Part shown: piece by piece, positions 33,701 through 42,246 of the stretch
Layout: every line of letters begins with the position of its first letter
How positions within the stretch are numbered: the stretch's first letter is position 1
Assembly: GCA_050186335.1 (NCBI GenBank)
Contig: JBFWYO010000005.1
Coordinates: 1-64,000, forward strand
Direction of reading: 5' to 3'
DNA from: JBFWYO01 sp050186335
GTDB lineage: Bacteria > Pseudomonadota > Alphaproteobacteria > Bin65
DNA: 64,000 bases
Program-made: the position numbers and the translations under genes
Notes under the pieces: model-generated
The model's input: only the letters and a program-made list of their open reading frames with translations
Told to the model about the DNA's origin: nothing
Database searches by the model: none

Positions 33701-34780
33701 GTGGTCAAATTCAGCTTGTTCTCGGTCCTAGAATGTCCGCCAGGACGTAGCGCACGCGACGTCTACCGCGAATATGCGGACCTTTGCGTTTACGCGGAAA
33801 GTGTCGGTTTCCATGGCGCTTGGGTCGCGGAGCATCATTTCTCGGAGTACGGCACGCTCGGCGGACCGCCGGTGTTTCTTTCTTCGCTCGCCGCGCGGAC
33901 GTCGAAAATGCGGCTCGGTGCCGCGATCTCCGTGCTGCCGTTCCACGATCCGATTCGAATTGCCGAAGACTACGCGGTGGTCGATGTGATCTCGGACGGG
34001 CGCCTGGAATTCGGCGCGGGACGCGGTTACCAGCCGGCCGAATTCGCCGGTTTCGGGGTCGACATGGCGGAAGCGCGCGGGCGCTTCTTGGAAAGTCTCG
34101 AGATTGTCAAACAGGCGTGGTACGGCGGCACGGTCGACCATAGCGGCACGTTCTATACATATAAGGGAATCGACGTGCGGCCGAAGCCGGTGCAGCGCCG
34201 GATTCCGACCTACGTCGCGTCGATCAGTCCGGAGACATTCGAGATGGCGAGCCAGTGGGGCTACGGCATCATGGCCTCGCTGCTGACCAATTCGGCCAAG
34301 CAGATCAATCAGGGCCTGTCGAACTTTCGCGCCAGCCTGCCGGTTCAACGGCGCTACGCGCAGCCGATTCCGATTCTGGCGCCTGTGTACGTCGCGGACA
34401 GCATGGATGCCGCGTTCAAGGACAGCATGCCCGGCTGCCAGTGGTATTGGGAAACGGTCGGTAAGCTGCTGCCCAAAAAGGGCGAGAAAATGGATGCGTC
34501 GTACCACTATTTTCAGAAGCTGGGCGAAAAGACCGGCGGCGGGTCCGACGATCTGGTGCGCACCATGTCGCGCTGGCCGATCGGCGACGCAGATTATGTC
34601 GCCGCGTTCCTGACCGATTTGTGCCTGAAGAGCACGGCGGACGAAATCATCTGTTTCGCATCCCTGGGCGCGATGCCTTACGCGCAGGCGCGCGCGAATG
34701 TCGAGCGAATCGCGCGCGACGTCATGCCGAAACTGCGCCGGAATTTGGAAGCCGAACGGAAGTTGGCGGAAACCGCCTAG
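33701..34780 (+). CDS. LLM-class flavin-dependent oxidoreductase 2
   Basis: A 359-aa bacterial luciferase-like protein. Family blocks are YADLCVYAESVGFHGAWVAE with HHFSEYGTLGGPPVF, LGAAISVLPFHDPIRIAEDY, and VDVISDGRLEFGAGRGYQP. GTG start with GGGAGGAAT. It is probably co-transcribed with the diiron gene (185-bp gap). It is convergent with the ferredoxin reductase, 6 bp apart. It may carry out a flavin-dependent oxygenation step downstream of the diiron enzyme. Confidence 0.88.
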   Translation: MVKFSLFSVLECPPGRSARDVYREYADLCVYAESVGFHGAWVAEHHFSEYGTLGGPPVFLSSLAARTSKMRLGAAISVLPFHDPIRIAEDYAVVDVISDGRLEFGAGRGYQPAEFAGFGVDMAEARGRFLESLEIVKQAWYGGTVDHSGTFYTYKGIDVRPKPVQRRIPTYVASISPETFEMASQWGYGIMASLLTNSAKQINQGLSNFRASLPVQRRYAQPIPILAPVYVADSMDAAFKDSMPGCQWYWETVGKLLPKKGEKMDASYHYFQKLGEKTGGGSDDLVRTMSRWPIGDADYVAAFLTDLCLKSTADEIICFASLGAMPYAQARANVERIARDVMPKLRRNLEAERKLAETA

Positions 34781-34786
34781 AAGCGG

Positions 34787-35755
34787 TCAGAGATCGAGAA
34801 CCAGTCGGTCGCCCTTGCAGCCGGAGCAGCAGATCATCATCGATTTGTTGGCGGCGCGTTCGGACTTGCTCAAGACCAGATCGCGATGATCGGGCGTGCC
34901 GTCCAGGATTTTGGTCTCGCATACCGCACATATCCCTTCGCGGCATGAGTATTCGGCCGGTACGCCGGCTTTCAGAACCGCATCGAGAATGGTTTGTCCC
35001 GGTTTGACAGTCACTGTCTTATGCGACTTCGCCAGCGTGACCGTAAACCCGCCGCTGACCGCCGGCGGCGCCGTTCGCATGAAATACTCGACATGCACTT
35101 GTTCCGGCATCAGCGCTTCGGTTGCCTTTTCAAATGCGGTCAACATAGGCAACGGCCCGCAGCAGTATAAATGGGCTTTGCGATCGGCCGCAGTAACGAC
35201 TTTGTCGATATTCAGCATTTTGCCGCCGGGTTCACGATCGAAGACCAGGCGGAGTCGGTCGGACGCACCGCCGGCGATAGTTCGAAGCCGGTTCAGGAAA
35301 GCGGCGCTTTGTCGTGTGCGTGAGCAATAATACAACGTCCACGCACGGCCGAGCTTTTCGAGACGCTGTACCATCGACAGGATCGGCGTGATACCGATGC
35401 CGCCGGCGATGAACACGGATTGAGCTGCGGTTTCGTTGAGCGGGAAATTGTTTCGCGGCGTGGCGACCTTGAGCATGTCGCCGATGCGCACGCTGTTGTG
35501 GATGTACGTCGATCCACCGCGGCTGGCGGCGTCCCGGTTGACCGCAATGACATAGCGATCTCGCTCGTCCTGGCAGTTCAACAACGAGTAACTGCGCACG
35601 AGGCCGTTGGGCAGATGCAGATCGATATGCGCACCGGCGGAAAAGGCCGGCAGAGTCGCGCCGTCAATTGCGCGCAGTTCGAACGTTTTGACGTCCTCCG
35701 CCTCGACGGTGGATGCTGTAATGCGCAGATCGGTCGTTTGCCCGGTACCGTTCAT
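34787..35755 (-). CDS. Ferredoxin-NAD(P)H reductase with C-terminal 2Fe-2S domain (PaaE/VanB-like)
   Basis: A 322-aa protein. The FAD domain includes HLPNGLVRSYSLLNCQ, the NAD domain includes SVFIAGGIGITPILSMVQ and AHLYCCGPLPMLTAF, and the C-terminal plant-type ferredoxin has EYSCREGICAVCETKILDG and ICCSGCKGD (four Cys ligands). It passes electrons from NAD(P)H to an oxygenase. The order FAD-NAD-ferredoxin matches PDR/VanB-type reductases. It lies 13 bp after a CoA-ligase gene. The most likely partners are the diiron proteins at 32296 and 44691. Confidence 0.9.
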   Translation of the reverse strand: MNGTGQTTDLRITASTVEAEDVKTFELRAIDGATLPAFSAGAHIDLHLPNGLVRSYSLLNCQDERDRYVIAVNRDAASRGGSTYIHNSVRIGDMLKVATPRNNFPLNETAAQSVFIAGGIGITPILSMVQRLEKLGRAWTLYYCSRTRQSAAFLNRLRTIAGGASDRLRLVFDREPGGKMLNIDKVVTAADRKAHLYCCGPLPMLTAFEKATEALMPEQVHVEYFMRTAPPAVSGGFTVTLAKSHKTVTVKPGQTILDAVLKAGVPAEYSCREGICAVCETKILDGTPDHRDLVLSKSERAANKSMMICCSGCKGDRLVLDL

Positions 35756-35768
35756 GTCTCAGGCACGG

Positions 35769-37448
35769 TCATTGTCGGGCGGCGCGCTCGCGCTCGCGCC
35801 GGCGCAGTTCGCCGTAGGGTATCTTCCCGGTCGGGTCGAGCGGAATCAGATCGATGAATTCGATCTGGCGCGGATACTTGTAGGGCGCGAGCGTCGTCCG
35901 CACTTGCTCCTGCAGTTCCTTGACCAGCGCGTCGCTGCCTTTGTAGCCGGCTTTTAGTTGCACGATCGCCTTGATGGCTTCGCCCCGATCCATGTCGGGA
36001 ATGCCGATGACCGCCGACCGATCGACCGCCGGGTGTTCGTTGAGGGCCGCCTCGACTTCGATCGGCGCCACCGAGAAGCCGCTGGTCTTGATGATTCCCG
36101 AAATGCGTCCGCGGAACCACAGATAGCCGTCCGAGTCGCGTTCGAAAATATCGTCGGTCAGCGTCCAGCCATGCAGAATTTCGTTCCGTGCCAACTCGTC
36201 GCGATTCAGATAGGTCGTTCCGGTCAGGCCGCGAATGATCATGCGTCCGACCGTGCCGTCCGGCAGTTCGTTGACTGTGCCGTCGGCCCGAAAGATGTCC
36301 TTGGCTTCGGTCGGAACGATGGCGATCTCATAGCCGGGCAGGGGAACGCCACACGAACCGAGCGGTTCTCCGCGGCCGGCCCAAGTGACGATGGCGCCGA
36401 GCGGGGCCGAGCCGTAGACGTTAAGCGGGAACAGCCCGGTTACTTCCTGCAATTGCCTGTTGATCTTTTCTTCGTGCATCAAGCTGTAGATGCGCTTCAC
36501 GCCGGTCGCCTTGAGATCGAGATTGGGCGGCGGCGCGTCCAACAGAAAGCGCTTGAATACTGCGGCGGCGCCGAGCAAATCCGTCAGGATGCGGTCGCGC
36601 AGAATCCGCGTCAGCGCGTCGCCGGAGATCACCTCGATCAACACGCCCGTGCCGCCGGCTATCAGCGGATACAGGACTTTGCCGAGCCAGCCGTAGGCGT
36701 GGCCGATCGGGCCGATGACCGTTGCGATCGGTTTGGGTTCCGCGCCGTCGGGTAGACCCAGATTGTAGTAATTGTATGCCAAGGCACTGGCTAATAGCGC
36801 TTGCTGGGTGTGAATGCAGGGTTTCGAACGGCCGGTCGTGCCGGCCGTGTGAAACACGATCGCCCAGTCCTGGGCGGTCAGCGGTTCGGGCGTGGCAATC
36901 GGCGCATGGACGGCGAGCTGCTCGAACGGAACGAAACCTTCGACCGTGGCGCCGGTTTTCGACCACAGAACCCAGGTGCAAGCTGCAGTCTTTCTCAACG
37001 CCGTCACTTCGTCGCGCAGCGTTTCGTCGAGGATGGCGACGACCGGCTGGAGATCCTCGAAATACCAGGCGATTTCCTTGGCGCGGACCATGACCGAACA
37101 CGGCACTGCAACGGCGCCAAGCGTGAACGTCGCCAGCACAGCGGCGACCGCATCGGGATGCTCGCGCACGCCGACCAAGACCCGGTCGCCCTTTTTCACG
37201 CCGAACGACTTGAGCGCGCCGGCAATGGCGCGCACCTTTGCTTGCAGTTTGCGATAGGTCAGCGAAAATGCCGGCGCCTCGCCGTCCGGATACTGAATCA
37301 GCGCGATGCGTTCGCCATCTCCCGCGTCGACGTGTCGGTCGACCATCCAGGTCACGATGTTGAAAGCGGCGCCGAACGCGTGCTGCGGATCGCCATACGA
37401 TAGCCGCGGGCGGTGGGCGGGCGGCGGCAGCATGTCGTCGATACGCAT
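35769..37448 (-). CDS. AMP-binding CoA ligase 2 (benzoate-CoA ligase-like)
   Basis: A 559-aa ANL enzyme. Motif FHTAGTTGRSKPCIHTQQ, YGSAPLGAIVTWAG, GWTLTDDIFERDSDGYLWF with RGRISGIIKTSGFSVAP, and Lys in LDPTGKIPYGEL. It resembles benzoate/2-aminobenzoate-CoA ligases. The ATG at 37448 follows GAGAGAG. It lies in an operon: MaoC-N, MaoC-C, this ligase, the reductase. The site at 38503-38532 probably drives the unit. Confidence 0.9.
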   Translation of the reverse strand: MRIDDMLPPPAHRPRLSYGDPQHAFGAAFNIVTWMVDRHVDAGDGERIALIQYPDGEAPAFSLTYRKLQAKVRAIAGALKSFGVKKGDRVLVGVREHPDAVAAVLATFTLGAVAVPCSVMVRAKEIAWYFEDLQPVVAILDETLRDEVTALRKTAACTWVLWSKTGATVEGFVPFEQLAVHAPIATPEPLTAQDWAIVFHTAGTTGRSKPCIHTQQALLASALAYNYYNLGLPDGAEPKPIATVIGPIGHAYGWLGKVLYPLIAGGTGVLIEVISGDALTRILRDRILTDLLGAAAVFKRFLLDAPPPNLDLKATGVKRIYSLMHEEKINRQLQEVTGLFPLNVYGSAPLGAIVTWAGRGEPLGSCGVPLPGYEIAIVPTEAKDIFRADGTVNELPDGTVGRMIIRGLTGTTYLNRDELARNEILHGWTLTDDIFERDSDGYLWFRGRISGIIKTSGFSVAPIEVEAALNEHPAVDRSAVIGIPDMDRGEAIKAIVQLKAGYKGSDALVKELQEQVRTTLAPYKYPRQIEFIDLIPLDPTGKIPYGELRRRERERAARQ

Positions 37449-37509
37449 GACTCTCTCTCTCTAAATCGTCGGATCGTCCGACGATGTCGTTACGATGTAG
37501 CGGCTGGGA

Positions 37510-37929
37510 CTATTTCGCTGCCACGCGGAACTCGCCGGCGCCTATGCGCCGCCCGTCGCCGTCTACGAGTTCGGCCGCGACCGTCAGTGAGCCGTCGGCT
37601 TGCCGCGCGGTGACGGTGCCGGTCGCGCTTAGTATCACGTCGGGCATGAGCGGCGCGAACATGCGGATGCTGGCGCCGCGCACCGATGCCAGGCCGGCCC
37701 AGTTCGATACCAGATCGGTCAGCAGGCCGGTGACGATGCCACCCGAGCCGATGACGTTCGGAAAACCGGCTTCGGCTGCGACTTTCTCCTCAATGTGGAC
37801 GCGATTCGGGTCGTTGGTGGCAATTGAAAAGCGGGCGAAGTCGATGCGCGTGAGCGGGCCGACCGTGCGGCTCGGCAAGCGGTCGCCGATTTGGGCGTTG
37901 GCAAGGATGGCGGCGGGCGCGTCGGGCAT
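37510..37929 (-). CDS. MaoC-type hotdog dehydratase, C-terminal half
   Basis: A 139-aa protein with the MaoC hotdog fold. The R-specific hydratase motif is seen as TRIDFARFSIATNDPNRVHI then GFPNVIGSGGIVTGLLTDLV. It hydrates an enoyl-CoA or a related acyl thioester. The ATG overlaps the preceding stop by one base (TGATG), so the two halves are made together. Acts as a heterodimer with the following entry, as in split FAS1-like/MaoC pairs. Confidence 0.82.
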   Translation of the reverse strand: MPDAPAAILANAQIGDRLPSRTVGPLTRIDFARFSIATNDPNRVHIEEKVAAEAGFPNVIGSGGIVTGLLTDLVSNWAGLASVRGASIRMFAPLMPDVILSATGTVTARQADGSLTVAAELVDGDGRRIGAGEFRVAAK

Positions 37930-38378
37930 CAATCCACCTTTTCCATGAAGGTCATTCGCGAACGGCTGACGAGATTTCCGTCCGGCGTGTGAAATTCGGT
38001 TTGCAACACCAGGAACTGCCGCTTTACGCCGTCTTTGCTGACGCGTTCGTAGGCTTCGGCCACGCGCGTGTGCCCGACGAGTTTTTGCCGCTCGGTGGCG
38101 ACCGCGCCGAATTCGAACTCGATACCACCGAACAACGTCTTGCCGTACGTCACGCCGAGCGTATTCAGCAAGTCGCTTTCGTCCATCGTGTGAAAGAATG
38201 TCAACATCGCCAGCGGCAATGGCCGGCTGTCGAAGCCGGATCGCTGCGCCGCTTCGGAACTGTAGAAGCGTTCGTCGTCGGAGCCGAGCACGCGGGCGTA
38301 ATTGGCGCCGGAGAGATTGCGCTCGGGCACCAGGTCGCGTGGCGGAAAGACAAGTCCCTGGATGGCGGCGATACGCAT
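37929..38378 (-). CDS. MaoC-N / FAS1-like dehydratase subunit
   Basis: A 149-aa protein. The N-terminal hotdog domain (VPERNLSGANYARVLGSDDE, LPLAMLTFFHTMDESDL, YGKTLFGGIEFEFGAVA, VLQTEFHTPDGNLVSRSRM) pairs with the C-terminal half encoded next. AAGGAT precedes the ATG. It is first in the MaoC-N/MaoC-C/ligase/reductase operon, and the TetR-2 operator-like site lies about 128 bp upstream. Catalytic residues usually lie in the other subunit. Confidence 0.8.
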   Translation of the reverse strand: MRIAAIQGLVFPPRDLVPERNLSGANYARVLGSDDERFYSSEAAQRSGFDSRPLPLAMLTFFHTMDESDLLNTLGVTYGKTLFGGIEFEFGAVATERQKLVGHTRVAEAYERVSKDGVKRQFLVLQTEFHTPDGNLVSRSRMTFMEKVD

Positions 38379-38502
38379 AGATGATCCTTACGCTGTTCAA
38401 TTTGGACCGGCCGGGACGCCAAAAGGCCACACCTAATCACTCCCGTCGACCGGATTTGGGGCCGACGAAGGGACATTAGAACGGTCGCACGTCCATGTCC
38501 CT

Positions 38503-38532
38503 ATTCTACTTGCGTGATAGTTAAATTTGCAA
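38503..38532 (-). promoter_or_regulatory. Promoter of the MaoC operon with a TetR-2 half-site
   Basis: Read on the minus strand: TTGCAA (38527-38532), an 18-nt spacer and TAGAAT (38503-38508). The sequence CTACTTGCGTG (plus strand, 38506-38516) overlaps the -10 box and matches the operator half-site seen at 38701 and 44636. Confidence 0.5.
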
Positions 38533-38700
38533 GCAGCCAAAGGGCGCTTTAGGCGCTTCGGCGCAGGTTTATTATTGAGTCGCCATTAAGTAAAAATAGC
38601 GTGTTTTTTCCGATGCTTAGGATAGCTCCGGCGGGTCGGTTTGGGTGCTCGGTCGGGCGCTTTCTGCTTGCCTTGACGAGCTTCGTTCCTGTATATCATT

Positions 38701-38719
38701 CTTACTTGCGTGCCGGTAA
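38701..38719 (+). promoter_or_regulatory. TetR-2 operator candidate before the liv operon
   Basis: CTTACTTGCGTGCCGGTAA (38701-38719); within it TTAC and GTAA form an imperfect palindrome. A -35-like TTGACG (38673-38678) lies upstream, with -10 candidates at 38692-38699. The half-site CTTACTTGCG is shared with 44636. The rest of 38379-38815 holds no gene except the short frame at 38758-38814. Confidence 0.55.
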
Positions 38720-38848
38720 AAAACCTTAAAAAACTCCGGTGTGTTGGGAGGGAAGCGTGAACGGAAACGAATTTAGGATTGTTGGCGTAACGGTCCCCGC
38801 AGGCACGCGCTGATCGTGGATCTTTAGGTTCAAATCATCCTGTCCGGT

Positions 38849-39691
38849 TTGGTCATCGGCGCCTTTTACGGCGTCGTCGGCCTTGGCATCACGTTCGTTC
38901 TGCGTGTGACCAAGGTGCTCAACCTGTCGCATAGCGCTTTGGCTATGCTTATGGGTATGGCCTATGCGAAAGGTCTGGCGCTCGGCTATCCGATGCTGCT
39001 CGTGCTGCCCGCGGTATTGCTGTTGGGCACCGCGCTCGGCTGGCTTCAGGGCGCGTTCCTGCGTCCGTGGTTGTCGTCCGGTCACGAGATCATCGCGGTG
39101 TTTCTGACACTCGGCATCGGCCTTCTGATGGAGGGCGCCAGTCTGATCGTGTTCGGCAAGGACCCGCTCGGCGCGCCGCCGATCGTTAAGGTCGCGGATC
39201 TTCATATCGGCGGCGCTGTCGTAGCCGGTCCGCAAATTATCCTGATCGGATTGACGGTGCTCGGCACGGCGCTGTTCGCGCTTTGGTATTTCAGCAGCCA
39301 CACCGGCAAACTCTACCGCGCGATCGTCGACGACGAGTACGGCGCCCTGGTCATGGGCGTACCGATCGCGCGGCTGCAGTCGGCGGCTTTCGCCATCGGC
39401 GGGTTGATGGCGGCGGTGGCCGGCATCGGCGTCACGCCGATCATTTCGATGTCTCATTCATCCGGCGGCATCATGCTGGTCAACGGGATCACCGCCAGCA
39501 TCCTGGGCGGCGCGTCGAATCCATTCGGCGCGCTGCTCGGCGGTTTGGTGGTCGGCATCATCCAGACCTTCGTCGCCGGCACGATCAGCTCGCTACTGAT
39601 GTTGCCAGCCAGCATGGCTCTGCTGCTGATCGTCCTGATCTTCCGGCCCGACGGCCTGCTGCCCGTCCGACTCAAGGAACGTACCCTGTGA
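38849..39691 (+). CDS. livH: LivH-like ABC transporter permease (start ambiguous: in-frame TAG at codon 4)
   Basis: At least 280 aa, with 8 or more hydrophobic segments (FYGVVGLGITFVLRVTKVLN, LFALWYFSSHTGKLY, GGLMAAVAGIGVTPIISMS). The LivH family fits well, and ABC branched-chain-type uptake is implied by livM-livGF-livK downstream. The usual start would be GTG at 38816 (VDL), but the next in-frame codon but one is TAG (38825-38827), followed by VQIILSGLVIGAF. I start at TTG 38849. CTG 38840 is another option. It is either a non-standard start or a nonsense mutation. Confidence 0.8.
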   Translation: MVIGAFYGVVGLGITFVLRVTKVLNLSHSALAMLMGMAYAKGLALGYPMLLVLPAVLLLGTALGWLQGAFLRPWLSSGHEIIAVFLTLGIGLLMEGASLIVFGKDPLGAPPIVKVADLHIGGAVVAGPQIILIGLTVLGTALFALWYFSSHTGKLYRAIVDDEYGALVMGVPIARLQSAAFAIGGLMAAVAGIGVTPIISMSHSSGGIMLVNGITASILGGASNPFGALLGGLVVGIIQTFVAGTISSLLMLPASMALLLIVLIFRPDGLLPVRLKERTL

Positions 39692-40686
39692 TCGCGCAAC
39701 GCCGCATTCGGCAGCTGACCATCGGCGCGATTGTCTGGATCGCAGTTTCGTTCGCCTTGCCGGCGCTGGTCGGCAATATCCGCATACTCGATTTCATTGT
39801 GTTGGGCGCGATCCTCGCAATTGCCGCAGTGGGCTACGATCTGCTGGTCGGCAGTTGCGGTATGTTTGCGCTTGGTCAGGCCGGCCTCATGTGCATCGGC
39901 GCCTATGCGACCGGCTATGCCTCGGTTACTTGGGGCCTCGGGCCGGTCGAGGCGGCGATCTTCTCGATCTTCCTGCCGATCGTCGCAACGCTGTTCATCG
40001 GCGGACCGTCGCTGCGTCTACGAGGGCTGTATTTTGGGATCGCGACGCTGGTTTTCGCCATCCTGGTCATTAGCATCGTCAACGCGTGGACCGACGTAAC
40101 CGGCGGGGGCACCGGTTTGTCCGGCATACCGTCGTTGGGCGGCGGCACCGTCATCAAAGTCAACTACGCATTCTGGATTCCGTTCGCGCTGCTCTCGCTG
40201 GGCGCGATCTTCAGCGCGCTGTGGCTGCTGAACAGTTCGCGCGTCGGCGATTCGTGGCGCGCCGTCGCGCGCGACGAAGTGTTGGCCGCCAATCTCGGGA
40301 TCGACGTCTTCCGCACCAAGATGCTGGCTTTCGTGTTGTCGGCCGCGTGCGCCGGCTATGCCGGTTTCCTGTTCGCCTACTATTTGCAGTTTCTGTCGCC
40401 GGATGCGTTCGGCATGCGCCTAACGATCAGCTTGCTGCTGATGGTTTATCTCGGCGGCGCGGGATCCATATGGGGCCCGATTCTGGGCGCGTTCGTGGTT
40501 CAAGGTCTGCTGAGTTTTCTGCCCAGCGATACGGATTGGTTCGAAGCTTTCTATGCGCTCATCGTGTTGATCGTGCTCGCCACGTTGCCGCGCGGCCTGG
40601 CCGGCGCCGTCAGCGACGGTCTCGATCGCCTCCGCCAACTCGGTCGCAAGCGGCTCGAAGTGCCGGTCGCGAAAGGTGCAGAGTGA
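39688..40686 (+). CDS. livM: LivM-like ABC transporter permease
   Basis: A 332-aa integral membrane protein with about 9 helices. Family motifs: FIVLGAILAIAAVGYDLLVG, GQAGLMCIGAYATGYASV, GLYFGIATLVFAILVISIV and LISLLLMVYLGGAGS-type late segment. The GTG start overlaps the livH stop (GTGA), and the stop overlaps the livGF start (TGATG). Together with livH it forms the membrane channel. Confidence 0.9.
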   Translation: MIAQRRIRQLTIGAIVWIAVSFALPALVGNIRILDFIVLGAILAIAAVGYDLLVGSCGMFALGQAGLMCIGAYATGYASVTWGLGPVEAAIFSIFLPIVATLFIGGPSLRLRGLYFGIATLVFAILVISIVNAWTDVTGGGTGLSGIPSLGGGTVIKVNYAFWIPFALLSLGAIFSALWLLNSSRVGDSWRAVARDEVLAANLGIDVFRTKMLAFVLSAACAGYAGFLFAYYLQFLSPDAFGMRLTISLLLMVYLGGAGSIWGPILGAFVVQGLLSFLPSDTDWFEAFYALIVLIVLATLPRGLAGAVSDGLDRLRQLGRKRLEVPVAKGAE

Positions 40687-42206
40687 TGCTGAGCGCGCGC
40701 GACGTCTGCAAATCCTTCGGTCCGATCGTGGTGCTCGACAACGTGTCGCTGACCGTATCGCCGTCGACGATACACGGGTTGATCGGCCCGAACGGTGCAG
40801 GCAAGACCACGCTGGTGAACATCCTGACCGGCTATATCGATGCCAATGTCGGGAATGTTACCTTCGGTGGCGCATCGATCGACCGTCTGCCGCCGCATCG
40901 GCGCGCGCGTCTCGGCATTTCGCGGACGTTTCAGGCGCCGCGGCTGTTCGAAGATTTGACCGTCGAGGCGAATATCAGGCCGGGTCTGCCGCGCAAGGCG
41001 CGTGGCGACGATCCGGCGATTCGCGAGATATCTGAAATGCTCGGCCTTGCCGACGATCTGCACCGGCCGATCAAGATTCTGCCTGCCGGCGAGCGCCGCC
41101 TGATCGAAATTGCAAGAAGTCTGGTTGGCCGCCCGTCCGTCCTGCTGCTTGACGAGCCGTTTGCCGGTCTCTCGGTGCCGGAGATTTCCCGAGTTTCCGA
41201 AATTATCCGAAAGCTGTCGAAGGATCTGCAACTCGGCGTGCTGTTGATCGAGCATAATCTGGCGGCCGTTTTCGCGCTCGCCGACGAGGTCTCCGTGCTC
41301 GACCAAGGGCGGATCATTGCTGTCGATAAGTCTTCGACCATCGCCACGTCGACCGCGGTACGACAGGTTTTCTTCGGCGGCGACCCGAAGCGCGCGGCAG
41401 GCAGCAACGTGCAAGCGCTGCCCAACAACACGCGGATGGCGATCCGCGTCCAAGGCCTCAACGCCGGTTACGGACGGCTGAAGATCGTTCACGATATCGA
41501 CGTGCAAGTGAAGCACAAGGAAACCGTTGGCCTGGTCGGCGTGAACGGCGCCGGCAAATCGACCCTGTTGCGTGCTTTGGCCGGGACGATTCGCTCGAGC
41601 GCCGGAACTATCGAATTGCACGGCGAAACAATCCAGAAGCGCGACACGCCGTCGTTGGTACGTGCGGGCATTGTCCTGGTTCCCGAAGGGCGCCATCTGT
41701 TTCCCAGCCTGACGACCGAGGACAATCTGCGTCTGGCAGGAACTGCGGCGGGACTGAGCAAGGCGGACACCCGCGCGCGACTTGACCAACTGCTTGAGCT
41801 GTTTCCCAACGTGCGCGAATACCGTTTTCGACCGGCCGGCGCCTTGAGCGGCGGGCAGCAGCAATCGGTTGCGATCGCCCGGGCGTTGATGAGCCGCCCG
41901 CGCGTGCTGCTGCTCGACGAACCGAGCATCGGCCTGTCGCGGCCCGCATTGGATGCGCTAGCGCCGATGCTTCAGCATTTGATCAATCAGGAAAACATTT
42001 CCATACTTCTGGCCGAGCAGAATCTGCATTTCGCCGGTTTGCTTTGTGCGCGCTCCTACTTGATCGATGGCGGCCGAATCGTCGCCGAAGGCGGTGCCGA
42101 CCTGATTGCGACGGCATGGGAGCGCGCCAACACGGCAAGCCAAGAAACCGAACCAACGTCCCACGACAAATCGAAGGAGAACCAGGCAAATCGAGCAATT
42201 GGGTAA
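40686..42206 (+). CDS. livGF: Fused LivG-LivF ABC ATPase
   Basis: A 506-aa fusion of the two ATPases that are normally separate. The first half (1-245) has Walker A GLIGPNGAGKTTLVN, a weakened signature LPAGERRLIEIARSL in place of LSGGQ, and Walker B LLLDEPFAGLS. The second half (255-490) has GLVGVNGAGKSTLLR, the good signature ALSGGQQQSVAIARAL and LLLDEPSIGLS. A linker near KRAAGSNVQALPNNTRMA joins them. Walker A is intact in both, so both may bind ATP. The ATG overlaps the livM stop. Confidence 0.93.
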   Translation: MLSARDVCKSFGPIVVLDNVSLTVSPSTIHGLIGPNGAGKTTLVNILTGYIDANVGNVTFGGASIDRLPPHRRARLGISRTFQAPRLFEDLTVEANIRPGLPRKARGDDPAIREISEMLGLADDLHRPIKILPAGERRLIEIARSLVGRPSVLLLDEPFAGLSVPEISRVSEIIRKLSKDLQLGVLLIEHNLAAVFALADEVSVLDQGRIIAVDKSSTIATSTAVRQVFFGGDPKRAAGSNVQALPNNTRMAIRVQGLNAGYGRLKIVHDIDVQVKHKETVGLVGVNGAGKSTLLRALAGTIRSSAGTIELHGETIQKRDTPSLVRAGIVLVPEGRHLFPSLTTEDNLRLAGTAAGLSKADTRARLDQLLELFPNVREYRFRPAGALSGGQQQSVAIARALMSRPRVLLLDEPSIGLSRPALDALAPMLQHLINQENISILLAEQNLHFAGLLCARSYLIDGGRIVAEGGADLIATAWERANTASQETEPTSHDKSKENQANRAIG

Positions 42207-42246
42207 GTGTCGTAGCTGCAACAACGGAAAACTCGGAGGAAACGTG

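Noticed and set aside
40551..41864. Minus-strand frame of about 437 codons
   Set aside because: Antisense to the fused LivG-LivF gene with both Walker motifs; composition effect of high GC.
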